Origin: CAZTNW01 sp964614945
GTDB lineage: Bacteria > Caldisericota > JANLFM01
Assembly (NCBI GenBank): GCA_964614945.1
Contig: CAZTNW010000001.1
Span: 62,001 to 126,000 of the forward strand
Direction of reading: 5' to 3'
Length of the DNA stretch: 64,000 bases
Under the pieces are notes generated by a model. It did no database searches. It saw nothing but the letters and a program-made list of their open reading frames with translations, and was not told the origin of the DNA. How positions within the stretch are numbered: position 1 is the first letter of the stretch; every line of letters begins with the position of its first letter. Positions 32,244 to 40,969 of the stretch are shown here, piece after piece. Made by a program: the position numbers and the translations under genes.

Positions 32244-33314
32244 ATGTTAGTCCGCATCGCCCTGGACTTAATGGGCGGTGATTTCGCTCCCGCGGAGATT
32301 TTGCAAGGAGCGAAAGATTTCGTAGAGGCAAACCAGGTTGTCCTTTCTCTTGTCGGGTCTAATTTTGCGACGGAGCAAAAGGAGTGGAAAATCGGACCCG
32401 AATCTTCTTCTATTTGGGTTTCAGCGAGCGAGAAGGTCGGCATGAAAGAGATTCCCTCCCTTTCGCTGCGCAAGAAGGATTCCTCGATTCAGGTAGGCTT
32501 GAGGTTGCTTAAAGAAGAGAGGGCGGATGCCTTTGTCTCTGCCGGGAACACAGGCGCCATAATGGCCGCAAGCATGATGATTTTGGGGCGAGTAGCTAAC
32601 GTCAAGCGACCTCCACTCATTGTCTCCCTGCCCAAAGCCAATGGTTTTACCTTGCTTGTTGATGCTGGAGCAAGTGTGGATTGCACGAGCCAGATGTTGT
32701 TGCAGTATGCTGCCCTGGCGAGTAGCTACCTTTCCGTGCTCAGCAATAATGAACGACCGCGGATTGCCCTTCTCTCGGTGGGCGAGGAAGAGGAAAAGGG
32801 GAATGCTCTGACGAAGGAGGTCTATAATCGACTGAAGGATAGTTTCCTGAATTTTGTAGGCAACGTGGAGGGAAAAGATCTACTGTTCGATGTTGCCGAC
32901 ATAGTGCTCTGCGATGGCTTTGTAGGCAACATTACTTTGAAAACCTTAGAGGGCGCGGGAGAATTTTTCTTCCAACAGTTGAAGAATGCCGTCTACCGTT
33001 CCTTTCTTTGCAGATTGGGGGCCTTGCTCTTGCGGCCAGCGTTTCGCTCTCTTCGTCAAAAGTTCGATTACAGCGAGGTAGGCGGCGCTCCTCTTTTAGG
33101 CGTGAACGGTTGTGTAATTATCTGCCATGGTCGATCTAAAGCGAAGGCAATTCGGAATGCACTTGTTCTGGCGAAAAAGATGGCGGAAGGAAATCTCCTT
33201 GGTCAGTTAAGGGCCTCTTGCAGTGAAAATACAAGGGAAGGGGGCGACCTCGATGGAGCTCGAAGAAATCCTCAGGAAAGTCCAAGAGACTATCGTGGAT
33301 CAGCTGGCAGTTGA
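32244..33314 (+). CDS. plsX: Phosphate acyltransferase PlsX
   Basis: A 356-aa enzyme that converts acyl-ACP to acyl-phosphate for glycerolipid synthesis. RIALDLMGGDFAPAEILQGA, SIQVGLRLLKEERADAFVSAGNTGAIMAAS, DAGASVDCTSQMLLQYA and FDYSEVGGAPLLGVNG are family hallmarks. The last 25 or so residues overlap the acyl carrier protein gene in another frame. The order rpmF-plsX-acpP is standard but lacks the fabHDG genes often found between plsX and acpP. Confidence 0.95.
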   Translation: MLVRIALDLMGGDFAPAEILQGAKDFVEANQVVLSLVGSNFATEQKEWKIGPESSSIWVSASEKVGMKEIPSLSLRKKDSSIQVGLRLLKEERADAFVSAGNTGAIMAASMMILGRVANVKRPPLIVSLPKANGFTLLVDAGASVDCTSQMLLQYAALASSYLSVLSNNERPRIALLSVGEEEEKGNALTKEVYNRLKDSFLNFVGNVEGKDLLFDVADIVLCDGFVGNITLKTLEGAGEFFFQQLKNAVYRSFLCRLGALLLRPAFRSLRQKFDYSEVGGAPLLGVNGCVIICHGRSKAKAIRNALVLAKKMAEGNLLGQLRASCSENTREGGDLDGARRNPQESPRDYRGSAGS

Positions 33315-33498
33315 ACTGGAAGAAGTGACTATGAACGCCCTATTTCTCGAGGACTTAGGCGCAGATTCCTTCTATATGCTGGAATTTGCCGAAGCATTAG
33401 AGGATCTTTTCGGCCTTCGAATTTCCGGGGAAGAGTTAGGGAGCTTTCATACCGTCGCGGACGCAGTGAGGTACATAAAAAATCGCCTGGAAGGCTAA
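33253..33498 (+). CDS. acpP: Acyl carrier protein
   Basis: An 81-aa four-helix ACP. The phosphopantetheine site is in FLEDLGADSFYMLEFAEALED, where the usual GADSLD is altered to GADSFY but the Ser is kept. VADAVRYIKNRL is the family C-terminus. The frame also opens at GTG 33223; ATG 33253 gives the standard length and is chosen. The overlap with plsX suggests coupling. Confidence 0.9.
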   Translation: MELEEILRKVQETIVDQLAVELEEVTMNALFLEDLGADSFYMLEFAEALEDLFGLRISGEELGSFHTVADAVRYIKNRLEG

Positions 33499-33508
33499 GG
33501 GACACCCT

Positions 33509-34174
33509 CTCTTTCGATTCAGGAACAGGGAGCTGCTCCGTTTGGCGCTTACCCATCCTTCAACCTTCAATGAAGAGAAGGGCGGTGAAGGATGGGATCG
33601 CCTGGAGTTTCTCGGTGATGCCGTGCTCGAACTTGCCCTCTCCGAAGCCCTCTTCGAATTCTTCCCCGGGTGCGACGAGGGTGCCCTGACGCAGAGGCGC
33701 TCTTCTATGGTAAACCAGACGCACTTAGCGAAGAAAGCCAGGGAATTGTCACTGGGAGAAAAGATCCTCATCGGCAAGGGCGAGGAGAAAAACGGAGGAA
33801 GAAACAAGGATTCTATCCTGGCAGATGCCATGGAAGCCTTATTCGGTGCCTACTTCCTAGAAAAGGGCTACAACAAGACAAAAAAGACAATTCTGGAGCT
33901 TTTTCAGAAAGAGCTGCAGGAATCGAAGGCCGCTCAATTCGATTACAAGAGCTTTTTGCAAGAATATTCCCAGAAAAACTCTTCTTACCTCCCCGTATAT
34001 AAAGTGATGGCCGAAAGGGGACAGCCGCATGCTCGAATGTACTGGATAAAAGTTTCCCTGCGGGGTTATCACTCTGCGCAGGGACACGGCACCTCGAAAA
34101 AGAGCGCAGAGCAAAATGCCGCCAGGCATTTCCTCGAGAAGAACGGCCTGTTAGCAGATGTCCTGGGCAAGTAA
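33509..34174 (+). CDS. rnc: Ribonuclease III
   Basis: A double-strand-specific RNase processing rRNA precursors. LRLALTHPSTFNEEKGGEGWDRLEFLGDAVLELALSE is the catalytic signature, and DSILADAMEALFGAYFLEKGY carries the second acidic cluster. The dsRNA-binding domain (about 150-215) includes GYHSAQGHGTSKKSAEQNAARHFLE. The first canonical start, TTG 33542, begins inside the LRLALTHPS helix. The coding frame clearly continues upstream (LFRFRNRELLR) to 33479 without an ATG, GTG or TTG. A CTC at 33509, eight bases after AAGG, is shown as the likeliest start; this is an inference. Confidence 0.85.
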   Translation, partial: LFRFRNRELLRLALTHPSTFNEEKGGEGWDRLEFLGDAVLELALSEALFEFFPGCDEGALTQRRSSMVNQTHLAKKARELSLGEKILIGKGEEKNGGRNKDSILADAMEALFGAYFLEKGYNKTKKTILELFQKELQESKAAQFDYKSFLQEYSQKNSSYLPVYKVMAERGQPHARMYWIKVSLRGYHSAQGHGTSKKSAEQNAARHFLEKNGLLADVLGK

Positions 34175-35024
34175 GCTCAAGCAGGTATTTTTTAACTTAG
34201 TCAGCAAGCCCATTTCCGCGAAGGAAAACTGGGAGCAGGTTTCTACTCTTCTTCTGCAAGCCGATTTCGGTCCCCTCTTCTGTGAACGCTTGATGGATTC
34301 CTTGCGTGAGCGCTTGCACCAAAGAGCTTCCATCGAGGAGCTACTTGACCAGCTAAAACTGGTCTTGGCCAAGGAATTGAATTACCCTTTTGAGTTCAAC
34401 CAAGCTGAAACCTCGCCCTCTGTTTATCTTTTTGTCGGAGTAAATGGTAGCGGCAAAACCACAAGCGTTGCCAAGACAGCATATTTCCTGAAGCATGGAG
34501 GCAGAAATAGTCTTCTCGTCTGTGCTGATACCTTTCGCCCGGCAGCGCGTGAGCAATTGCAAATCTGGGCTGAGAGATTGAAGCTTCCTTTTTTAGGGCA
34601 TCAATCAGGAGGTGACCCTTCTGCAGTAGTCTTTGATGCTTTGGAGATGGCGCTCTCAAGAAAAATTGACGCCGTGCTACTGGACACTGCTGGACGGCAG
34701 CATACCCTGCATAATCTGATGGACGAATTAAAGAAGATTAAACGAATTATCGGCAAGAGGTTACCTAGTGCTCCACAGGAGTCCCTCCTGGTATTAGATA
34801 CAAATTCCGGTCTAAACGCTTTGTCCCAGGCTAGATCTTTTCATGAAGCCTTAGAGCTGACAGGGGTCATTTTGAGCAAATTCGACTCCTCAGCGAAGGG
34901 CGGATTCATTTTACCCATCAGGGATGAACTCAAGTTGCCTGTGAAATTTTTGGGAATAGGAGAGAAAGTAGAGGACCTCTTGCCCTTCCGTGGGGAATTT
35001 TTCCTGCAAAAACTGCTCTCTTGA
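34158..35024 (+). CDS. ftsY: Signal recognition particle receptor FtsY
   Basis: A 288-aa NG-domain GTPase without the long acidic A domain of E. coli. VGVNGSGKTTSVAKTAYFL is G1, CADTFRPAAREQLQIWAERL and LLDTAGRQHTLHNLMDELKKI are G2/G3, and ILSKFDSSAKGGFILPI is the G4 region (Lys/Asp form). It acts at the membrane with Ffh, which is encoded two genes downstream. The start lies inside rnc, a 17-base overlap. Confidence 0.95.
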   Translation: MSWASKLKQVFFNLVSKPISAKENWEQVSTLLLQADFGPLFCERLMDSLRERLHQRASIEELLDQLKLVLAKELNYPFEFNQAETSPSVYLFVGVNGSGKTTSVAKTAYFLKHGGRNSLLVCADTFRPAAREQLQIWAERLKLPFLGHQSGGDPSAVVFDALEMALSRKIDAVLLDTAGRQHTLHNLMDELKKIKRIIGKRLPSAPQESLLVLDTNSGLNALSQARSFHEALELTGVILSKFDSSAKGGFILPIRDELKLPVKFLGIGEKVEDLLPFRGEFFLQKLLS

Positions 35025-35056
35025 CTTGATCAATCTGTTAAGTCAAAATACTTGAC

Positions 35057-35365
35057 ATGCTTCAACAAAAAATTCGTTTGGCGCGATTGAGGACATTGTA
35101 TGGATCACTTCTCAGCAAAAGACAGCTAAAGGCATTGTCCCTGCATCTAGACCAGGATTTGAGTCTCAAAGAGATCAGTGAAAGAATGCGGATTAGCCGA
35201 CAGGGAGTTCACGATCTGATCAAGCGTGCGGAGAAGACAATGGAGCGATGGGAGGCGAAGCTTCTCCTGTTGAAGCTCATGGCTGAATTAAAAGATGCTC
35301 TGCCTCGGCCGTTGCCTCAAAAATTCCGACTTCTCAGGACCCTGGAAGGACTGTTCATTGTTTGA
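35057..35365 (+). CDS. ylxM: YlxM-type putative helix-turn-helix protein
   Basis: A 102-aa protein of the UPF0122 family: KIRLARLRTLYGSLLSKRQLKALSLHLDQDLSLKEISERMRISRQGVHDLIKRAEKTME, a sigma-region-4-like HTH. YlxM is encoded just before ffh in Firmicutes and has been reported to influence SRP activity. Here too it overlaps ffh by 8 bases. Confidence 0.9.
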   Translation: MLQQKIRLARLRTLYGSLLSKRQLKALSLHLDQDLSLKEISERMRISRQGVHDLIKRAEKTMERWEAKLLLLKLMAELKDALPRPLPQKFRLLRTLEGLFIV

Positions 35366-36671
35366 GAACCTGACTAAAAAGCTTCAGGAGATTTTTGATC
35401 GGCTTAAGGGTAAGGGCAAATTATCCGCGGAAGAAGTGGATCAAGCCCTGAAGGAAGTGAGAGTCGCTCTTCTTTCCGCTGATGTGCACGTCGACGTTGT
35501 GAAGCATTTTTCCGAGCGTTTACGAGGTAAGGCAATTTCCCACGAGATACTGGATAGTCTGACTCCCGTGCAGCAAGTCATCAAGCTGGTTCGGGATGAA
35601 TTATCCGAGTTTTTAGGGCCAGATCCGGGAGAGCTTCGACTGAAAAGTTACCCCGCTTCCCTGATGCTCGTCGGCTTACAGGGATCGGGTAAGACGACAA
35701 CCTGTGTAAAGCTGGCCCGTCAGTTTAAAAAACAAGGAAAGGGTGTCCTGCTCGTGGGGCTCGATGTCAAGAGACCTGCGGCCCTCGAGCAGTTGAGGCT
35801 CCTCGCCATGCAGGAAGGAATCCCCTGCTTCATCGAAGGCAATGGAGATCCTCTTACCCTTGCTCGTAAGGCAAAGGAGCATTTTCGCCTGCACTTATAC
35901 GATCTGGCTATTCTGGATACCGCCGGCCGCTTACATCTGGATCAGGAGCTGATGGAAGAGCTGAGACAAATAGAGCAGGTCTTTCAGCCATCGGAAACCA
36001 TGCTTGTCCTGGATGCCACTACCGGGCATGTGGCTCTGGCCGTGAGTGAAGAATTCCGGAGATGGATAAGCATCGATTCCTTGATCTTGACTAAGATGGA
36101 CGGTGACGCACGAGGAGGAGCAGCACTGTCCGCAAAGTTCGTTGCAGGTAAACCGATTCGGTTGTTAGGGACGGGAGAGAAAATCGGCGACCTTGAGCTT
36201 TTTCACGCAGATAGATTGGCATCGCGCGTACTAGGAATGGGCGATCTTCTCACGCTGATTGAAAAAGCGGAGAGAGCCTTTCAGGTTAAGGAACAGTCCG
36301 AGATAGAACGGAAGCTGCTGAAAGAAAAAATCAGTCTGATCGATTTCCTCGAGCAACTGAAGGGATTCTCTCGGATTGAAAATATCGAGGAACTTCTGCC
36401 CACAGACTCTTTCCCTCGAGGGTTAACCCTCGAGGGAAGTCTTCTTCCTCGACTGGAGGCTGTGATTCTCTCTATGACAGTTCAGGAAAGACTCTATCCT
36501 GAGATCATTAACTCCCCGCGCAAGAAAAGGATCGCTCAAGGTAGCGGAACCTCGGTCCAGGAAGTAAATCAGCTCTTGAGGAGGTTCGAGCAGTACAGAG
36601 AGGTGTTGAAGCGAGTAAGAAAAGGAGCATTTTCCAAAAAAAATCAATTAGGAGGTATTCCATGGCCGTAA
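35358..36671 (+). CDS. ffh: Signal recognition particle protein Ffh (SRP54)
   Basis: A 437-aa SRP GTPase. The N domain is followed by G1 MLVGLQGSGKTTTCVKLA, VGLDVKRPAALEQLRLLA, ILDTAGRLHLDQELMEEL and ILTKMDGDARGGAALS. The Met-poor M domain ends with RIAQGSGTSVQEVNQLLRRFEQ, the 4.5S RNA-binding helix-turn-helix. TTG 35358 with GGAAGGA upstream is chosen over the frame's upstream ATG, since it gives LFENLTKKLQEIFDRLKGKGKLS, the normal start. A 28-base perfect palindrome lies within the M-domain coding region. Confidence 0.95.
   Translation: MFENLTKKLQEIFDRLKGKGKLSAEEVDQALKEVRVALLSADVHVDVVKHFSERLRGKAISHEILDSLTPVQQVIKLVRDELSEFLGPDPGELRLKSYPASLMLVGLQGSGKTTTCVKLARQFKKQGKGVLLVGLDVKRPAALEQLRLLAMQEGIPCFIEGNGDPLTLARKAKEHFRLHLYDLAILDTAGRLHLDQELMEELRQIEQVFQPSETMLVLDATTGHVALAVSEEFRRWISIDSLILTKMDGDARGGAALSAKFVAGKPIRLLGTGEKIGDLELFHADRLASRVLGMGDLLTLIEKAERAFQVKEQSEIERKLLKEKISLIDFLEQLKGFSRIENIEELLPTDSFPRGLTLEGSLLPRLEAVILSMTVQERLYPEIINSPRKKRIAQGSGTSVQEVNQLLRRFEQYREVLKRVRKGAFSKKNQLGGIPWP
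36411..36438. repeat. 28-base perfect palindrome inside ffh
   Basis: Two copies of the self-complementary decamer CCCTCGAGGG flank TTAA, and the symmetry extends by two more bases each side to TTC...GAA. It encodes the linker SFPRGLTLEGSL of Ffh's M domain. Confidence 0.85.
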
Positions 36672-36940
36672 AGATTCGTTTAACCCGTTTAGGAGCGAGG
36701 CGCAAACCTTCTTTTCGCCTCGTCGTAACAGATTCTCGCGCACCGTCTGACGGTCGGTACATTGAAAATATAGGCTATTATGATCCCCGCAGTAATCCGC
36801 AGAAGATCAATATCGATGCGGAAAGGGCGCTTTACTGGTTAAACCGTGGTGTACAGCCTACTGACACGGCCAAGGAGATCTTAATGGCGCAGGGAATCTG
36901 GCAAAAGTATCTTGCTTTGAAGAAGGAGAACAAAGCTTGA
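36662..36940 (+). CDS. rpsP: 30S ribosomal protein S16
   Basis: A 92-aa protein: VKIRLTRLGARRKPSFRLVVTDSRAPSDGRYIENIGYYDPRSNPQKINIDAERALYWLNRGVQPTD is an unmistakable S16. It follows ffh with an AGGAGG ribosome site just before the ATG, and overlaps khpA by 4 bases. Confidence 0.97.
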   Translation: MAVKIRLTRLGARRKPSFRLVVTDSRAPSDGRYIENIGYYDPRSNPQKINIDAERALYWLNRGVQPTDTAKEILMAQGIWQKYLALKKENKA

Positions 36941-37164
36941 AAGAATTGTTGGAGTTTATTGTCAGAAATTTGGTAGATCAGCCCGAGCACATTCAGGTCA
37001 CCCTAAAGGAGGAGGGGAGGAATGTGCAATTGGAGATCAAGGTTGCGAAGGAAGATGCAGGGAAAATCATCGGGAAGAACGGGCGTGTGATCCGAGCCAT
37101 CCGCGTCATTGTAAGGAATATGGCCTCGCGTGAAAGAAAGAATGCAAATGTTGTGATCGTATAG
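36937..37164 (+). CDS. khpA: KH-domain RNA-binding protein KhpA
   Basis: A 75-aa single KH domain with the GxxG loop in DAGKIIGKNGRVIRAIRVIV. It is the YlqC/KhpA protein found between rpsP and rimM in many genomes; homologues bind RNA and affect cell size in streptococci. It starts at TTG, overlapping rpsP. Confidence 0.93.
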   Translation: MKELLEFIVRNLVDQPEHIQVTLKEEGRNVQLEIKVAKEDAGKIIGKNGRVIRAIRVIVRNMASRERKNANVVIV

Positions 37165-37176
37165 AAAGGAAAATAG

Positions 37177-37575
37177 ATGATTCTCAAGCAGAGCGTTCTG
37201 GTTAAAGCCATAATAACGGAAGATTTCCGCAAGGAATTGATCAGCAAACTCAAGGCCGCGGCCAAGGAGATTGACCTGAGCATTGAGCAACTGGAAGCTC
37301 AGGGACAAAGATATTTGCTCGGTATAGACAGGCAAAATATACAGCAAATGCTTGCAGTTAGGCAGGAAGTCGAAGAGGAGAAAAAGAAGCAGGAGCTCCT
37401 GAAAACTCAATTAAGTGAGAAGGTAAAAGAGGTAGAGGGCCTTGCTCTGGGAAGTGAATACCCGCAGGGAAGTCTCGAGGGGTTTGTGGAAATCAAGGTG
37501 GGTGACGACCTCACGCAGAAGATCGCCCGCCAGGAAATCATTATCAGAGACGGCATCATCGTGGAGATCAGATAA
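37177..37575 (+). CDS. ylqD: YlqD family protein
   Basis: A 132-aa protein in the ylqD position between khpA and rimM. SVLVKAIITEDFRKELISKLKAAAKEIDLSIEQLEAQGQRYLLG and the closing RQEIIIRDGIIVEIR match the family, with a predicted coiled coil over about residues 60-90. Function is not known. Confidence 0.8.
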   Translation: MILKQSVLVKAIITEDFRKELISKLKAAAKEIDLSIEQLEAQGQRYLLGIDRQNIQQMLAVRQEVEEEKKKQELLKTQLSEKVKEVEGLALGSEYPQGSLEGFVEIKVGDDLTQKIARQEIIIRDGIIVEIR

Positions 37576-38064
37576 TTGCAAAAGGTCTGTCTCGGCGAAG
37601 TTCTTAAGGCCCAGGGGCTGAAAGGTATGGTGAAAGTGAAGCCATACACCTCCCGAGAGAGATTTCTGACTTTATCTAGGGCCTATCTAGAGGAACAATT
37701 AATCGACATAGACAGCGCCAAAATCTATGGTTCCTTTGTGCTGCTTAAACTTGGGGGTATATCTGGTCGCACTCAGGCTGAGGCCTTAGTAGGAAAACGT
37801 CTGTTCGTCCCCCGAGAACAGCGGGCAAGCATTCCGGCTTTTCACTATTTTATCGATGACCTCATCGATCTGCAGGTCAAAAGCACGAACGGCCAGAAAG
37901 TGGGCTACCTGAAGGAGGTTTGGTCTCTTCCTGCCAATGACGTCTTCCTGGTTGAAGACAAGGACGGGGGCCAGCTCCTCATCCCCGCTTTAAAGGATGT
38001 CGTGAAGAAAATCGATCTCAAAGAAAGAATCATGCTGGTAGAGGAGTGGGGGATTGTCCGATGA
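37576..38064 (+). CDS. rimM: 16S rRNA processing protein RimM
   Basis: A 162-aa 30S maturation factor that binds S19. VCLGEVLKAQGLKGMVKVKPYT is the N-terminal RimM signature; the PRC-barrel C-terminal domain includes YFIDDLIDLQVKSTNGQKVGYLKEVWSLPANDVFLVE and LIPALKDVVKKIDL. It starts at TTG immediately after ylqD and overlaps trmD in an ATGA. Confidence 0.95.
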   Translation: MQKVCLGEVLKAQGLKGMVKVKPYTSRERFLTLSRAYLEEQLIDIDSAKIYGSFVLLKLGGISGRTQAEALVGKRLFVPREQRASIPAFHYFIDDLIDLQVKSTNGQKVGYLKEVWSLPANDVFLVEDKDGGQLLIPALKDVVKKIDLKERIMLVEEWGIVR

Positions 38065-38801
38065 GGTTCGATGTCCTCACCCTATTTCCTCAAATTTTTG
38101 ACCTTCTCCCTCAATACAGCATTATCGAACGGGCTCTTTTCCGCGAGATCATCAGCCTGCGCGTGCATAACCTGCGCGATTACACTTCGGATAATCATCG
38201 CACCACCGATGATTATCCCTTCGGTGGAGGACCGGGAATGGTCATGCTGGCAGAGCCAATTCTCCTGGCTCTAACAAAAGTTCATTCTGAAGCTGTCTCC
38301 CCGGTTCACACCATATTGCTTGGCCCGGCCGGATTAACTTTCACGCAGCAAAAGGCCCAAGAGCTTGCCCGCAAACAAGAGATATGTTTTGTTTGCGGGC
38401 ACTACGAGGGTGTCGATGCGAGGGTGAAGTCCGTAGTGGACGAACAGATCTCTTTGGGCGATTTTGTTACAATTGGAGGCGAACTCCCGGCCATGGTGAT
38501 TATCGACGCTGTAACCCGTCTCCTTCCAGATGTCCTCGGTAACCCGGACTCTCTCTCGGAGGAGTCTTTCCAAGGCGGGTCTCTTGAACATGATCACTAC
38601 ACTCGTCCCCAGATCATTGAAGTTCCCGACATCCTACTTTCCGGCCACCATCAACGTATTGCTGAGTGGCGCCTGAAAGACTCTCTGCTACGCACGCTGC
38701 TCATGCGACCAGACCTGCTTGAGGGAAGAACTTTCTCCCGGGAAGAGAAAAAAATTTTAATACAGCTCCGGGAACTGCTGAATCGATTATTGGCTTCATA
38801 G
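38061..38801 (+). CDS. trmD: tRNA (guanine-N1)-methyltransferase TrmD
   Basis: A 246-aa knotted SPOUT methyltransferase making m1G37. It has MRFDVLTLFPQIF, HRTTDDYPFGGGPGMVML, CGHYEGVDARV and SLGDFVTIGGELPAMVIIDAVTRLLP. The frame opens 15 bases earlier at GTG-like codons; ATG 38061 matches the family start and overlaps the rimM stop. Confidence 0.97.
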   Translation: MRFDVLTLFPQIFDLLPQYSIIERALFREIISLRVHNLRDYTSDNHRTTDDYPFGGGPGMVMLAEPILLALTKVHSEAVSPVHTILLGPAGLTFTQQKAQELARKQEICFVCGHYEGVDARVKSVVDEQISLGDFVTIGGELPAMVIIDAVTRLLPDVLGNPDSLSEESFQGGSLEHDHYTRPQIIEVPDILLSGHHQRIAEWRLKDSLLRTLLMRPDLLEGRTFSREEKKILIQLRELLNRLLAS

Positions 38802-38805
38802 GGAA

Positions 38806-39366
38806 ATGGCCGATTTAGCACTCGCCCTGCTTCATTACCCTGTTTACAACCGAAATTTGGAGATCAGCTGCACGAATATTACGCCCTTTGATCTTCACGA
38901 CATCGCCCGCTCGGCGCGCACTTATCAGCTCTTACAATATTTTGTCATTCATCCTTATCTGAGCCAGAGGAAATTAGCAGAGCGCATTATCCTCTACTGG
39001 ACGGAGGGTTTGGGTGGAAAAATGAATCCCGATCGCAAGGAAGCGCTGAAATTGGTGTCCGTTAGAGCAAACCTCGCCGACGCCATCAACGAATTGGCCA
39101 TCGTGACCGGGGGAGAACCATGGCTCGTCCTCACGGATGCCCGATCGCTCAGACCTTCTCTCTCTTTTGCTCAAATGCATGACATGCTGTCCAGGCGCAA
39201 GGGCCCCTGCCTCCTTGTCCTGGGGACAGGCTGGGGAATTGCCGGAGAGGAGATTGAGCGGGCTGATTATTTTCTGGAACCCATAGCCTCTTCTTCCGAC
39301 TATAATCACCTTTCCGTGCGGACCGCTGCCGGAATCATCCTGGATCGTATTCTTCACCCGACTTGA
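38806..39366 (+). CDS. SPOUT-type RNA methyltransferase (Methyltrn_RNA_4 family)
   Basis: A 186-aa protein: LALALLHYPVYNRNLEISCTNITPFDLHDIARSARTYQLLQYFVIHP, LLVLGTGWGI and EPIASSSDYNHLSVRTAAGIILDRI. These match the SAM-dependent RNA methyltransferase family that is found next to or fused with TrmD in several phyla. The RNA target is unknown. It lies 4 bases after trmD. Confidence 0.85.
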   Translation: MADLALALLHYPVYNRNLEISCTNITPFDLHDIARSARTYQLLQYFVIHPYLSQRKLAERIILYWTEGLGGKMNPDRKEALKLVSVRANLADAINELAIVTGGEPWLVLTDARSLRPSLSFAQMHDMLSRRKGPCLLVLGTGWGIAGEEIERADYFLEPIASSSDYNHLSVRTAAGIILDRILHPT

Positions 39367-39371
39367 GAACC

Positions 39372-39400
39372 TTGTCTCTGCCGGAGAAACTTGTTAACAT
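39372..39400 (+). promoter_or_regulatory. Promoter for rplS
   Basis: TTGTCT (39372-39377), a 17-base spacer and TAACAT (39395-39400). The leader to the rplS ATG is about 32 bases and contains an AAAGGAG ribosome site. rplS may therefore be transcribed separately from the upstream trmD operon. Confidence 0.55.
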
Positions 39401-39439
39401 AAGAACCTTGAAGACATGAGCGTGAAAGGAGTTCAATAA

Positions 39440-39790
39440 ATGGATCTTTCCCAATTGGGTGGCGATAAAAAAGAGAATGGAAGCAATTTTTGCATTGGCG
39501 ATACAGTGAAGGTCTTTATTAAAATTAAGGAAGGCGGCAAGGAAAGGATCCAGGCATTTGAAGGCATTGTGATTGCGCGCAAGGGTCACGGCTACCTGGA
39601 GACTTTTGCTGTTCGCAAAATCTCCTATGGAATTGGCGTGGAGAAGGTCTTTCACCTTAATTCGCCCTCGATAACGAAGATCGAGGTTCTTCGCCGTGGG
39701 CGTACAGCTAGGGCTAAGCTGTATTACATCCGTAGTAAGATCGGCAAGGAGCGAAAAATCAGTGAGGCCAGGAAGCAGCTTCCCGAATAG
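39440..39790 (+). CDS. rplS: 50S ribosomal protein L19
   Basis: A 116-aa protein: FCIGDTVKVFIKIKEGGKERIQAFEGIVIARKGHGYLETFAVRKISYGIGVEKVFHLNSPSITKIEVLRRGRTARAKLYYIR is a full L19. It lies 70 bases after the SPOUT methyltransferase with its own promoter. Confidence 0.97.
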   Translation: MDLSQLGGDKKENGSNFCIGDTVKVFIKIKEGGKERIQAFEGIVIARKGHGYLETFAVRKISYGIGVEKVFHLNSPSITKIEVLRRGRTARAKLYYIRSKIGKERKISEARKQLPE

Positions 39791-39815
39791 TTCTCAGGGA
39801 GGGGCCGCCCCGGCG

Positions 39816-40346
39816 GTGAAGGCGTCGGAAAATAAAAGAAGGTCAGCCCTATGGGATTGGCTGGAAACTATCCTTGTCGCATTAATCCTGGCGCTGATCC
39901 TCCGAACCTTCGTTATTCAACCTTATGAAGTCCATCTCTCCTCTATGCATCCCACTCTGGAGGAGGGCGATTTTATCCTGGTAAATAAACTCGCTTTCAA
40001 ATTTGGAAGCCCCGGCCGTGGTGATGTGGTAGTGTTTCTACCTCCCGTGCAGACCGAAAAGGACTACGTCAAGCGGGTGATCGGTCTACCTGGTGAAACC
40101 GTCGATATCAAGGGCGGCAAAGTCTATATCGACGAAGTTGAATTAGAGGAATCTTACGCACTTGGCTCGACGAGCGGAGGAAAGTATAACCACATTCAGG
40201 TTCCGGAAAATACCGTGTTCGTCATGGGGGACAACCGCATGAACAGCTCTGATTCGCGCACTTTTGGCCCTGTACCGATCGCCTCTCTTGAGGGGAAGAC
40301 CATTCTCCTTTTCTGGCCAATCAATCGGCTAAAGTGTGTTTTTTAG
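39816..40346 (+). CDS. lepB: Signal peptidase I
   Basis: A 176-aa membrane serine protease that removes signal peptides. One N-terminal membrane segment (LETILVALILALILRTFVI) is followed by the catalytic Ser in HLSSMHPTLEEGDFILVNK, the catalytic Lys in YVKRVIGLPGETVDI, and FVMGDNRMNSSDSRTFGPV. GTG 39816 is preferred to the frame's earlier ATG, which would overlap rplS heavily. The order rplS-lepB-rnhB is common in Firmicutes. Confidence 0.92.
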   Translation: MKASENKRRSALWDWLETILVALILALILRTFVIQPYEVHLSSMHPTLEEGDFILVNKLAFKFGSPGRGDVVVFLPPVQTEKDYVKRVIGLPGETVDIKGGKVYIDEVELEESYALGSTSGGKYNHIQVPENTVFVMGDNRMNSSDSRTFGPVPIASLEGKTILLFWPINRLKCVF

Positions 40347-40969
40347 ATATTTCCAGTAGCCTCTGGCAGTTTGATCTTAAATATTTCCGAAAATACGGAG
40401 CAGTTTGCGGAGTAGATGAAGTCGGGAGGGGCCCTCTGGCTGGTCCTCTTGTCGCCGCAGCCGTCCTCTGGGAAGGTCCTCCAAATCCCTCGTGCCCTGT
40501 GAATGATTCTAAGGCACTCTCTTTCCGCAGCCGGCTTCCCCTTTATCGGCAAATCATGCAAGCCGCCTCTGCTTGCGGGATAGGAATCGCTACTCCAGGG
40601 GAAATTGCGCTGTACTCGACACATGGAGCTACATTCCTCGCCATGCGTAGGGCATTGGAGAGTTTGGGCATTTGTCCTATAATTGTCCTTGTGGACGGGA
40701 AGTGGGAAATTCCAGGTGATTTCTCTTTCAAGCAGAAAGCCATCATCAAAGGCGATGCCATGAGTGCCAGTGTCGCTTCAGCCTCGATTATTGCCAAGGT
40801 TATCCGCGATGAGCTAATGATCGCCCTCGATCGAATCTATCCCGGCTACGGATTTGCAGTGCACAAAGGATATGCAACCAAGAGACACCTGCTTGCCCTC
40901 CAAGAGTTAGGTCCCTGCAGAGCACACAGACCCTCCTTCAGGCATATTAGAGATGCGGATGGCAGGTAA
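40334..40969 (+). CDS. rnhB: Ribonuclease HII
   Basis: A 211-aa enzyme removing ribonucleotides from DNA and RNA primers. Catalytic acids are in AVCGVDEVGRGPLAGPLVAAAV and IIVLVDGKWEIPG; SASIIAKVIRDELM carries the later Asp. It starts at GTG within the end of lepB and overlaps yraN. Confidence 0.95.
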   Translation: MCFLDISSSLWQFDLKYFRKYGAVCGVDEVGRGPLAGPLVAAAVLWEGPPNPSCPVNDSKALSFRSRLPLYRQIMQAASACGIGIATPGEIALYSTHGATFLAMRRALESLGICPIIVLVDGKWEIPGDFSFKQKAIIKGDAMSASVASASIIAKVIRDELMIALDRIYPGYGFAVHKGYATKRHLLALQELGPCRAHRPSFRHIRDADGR

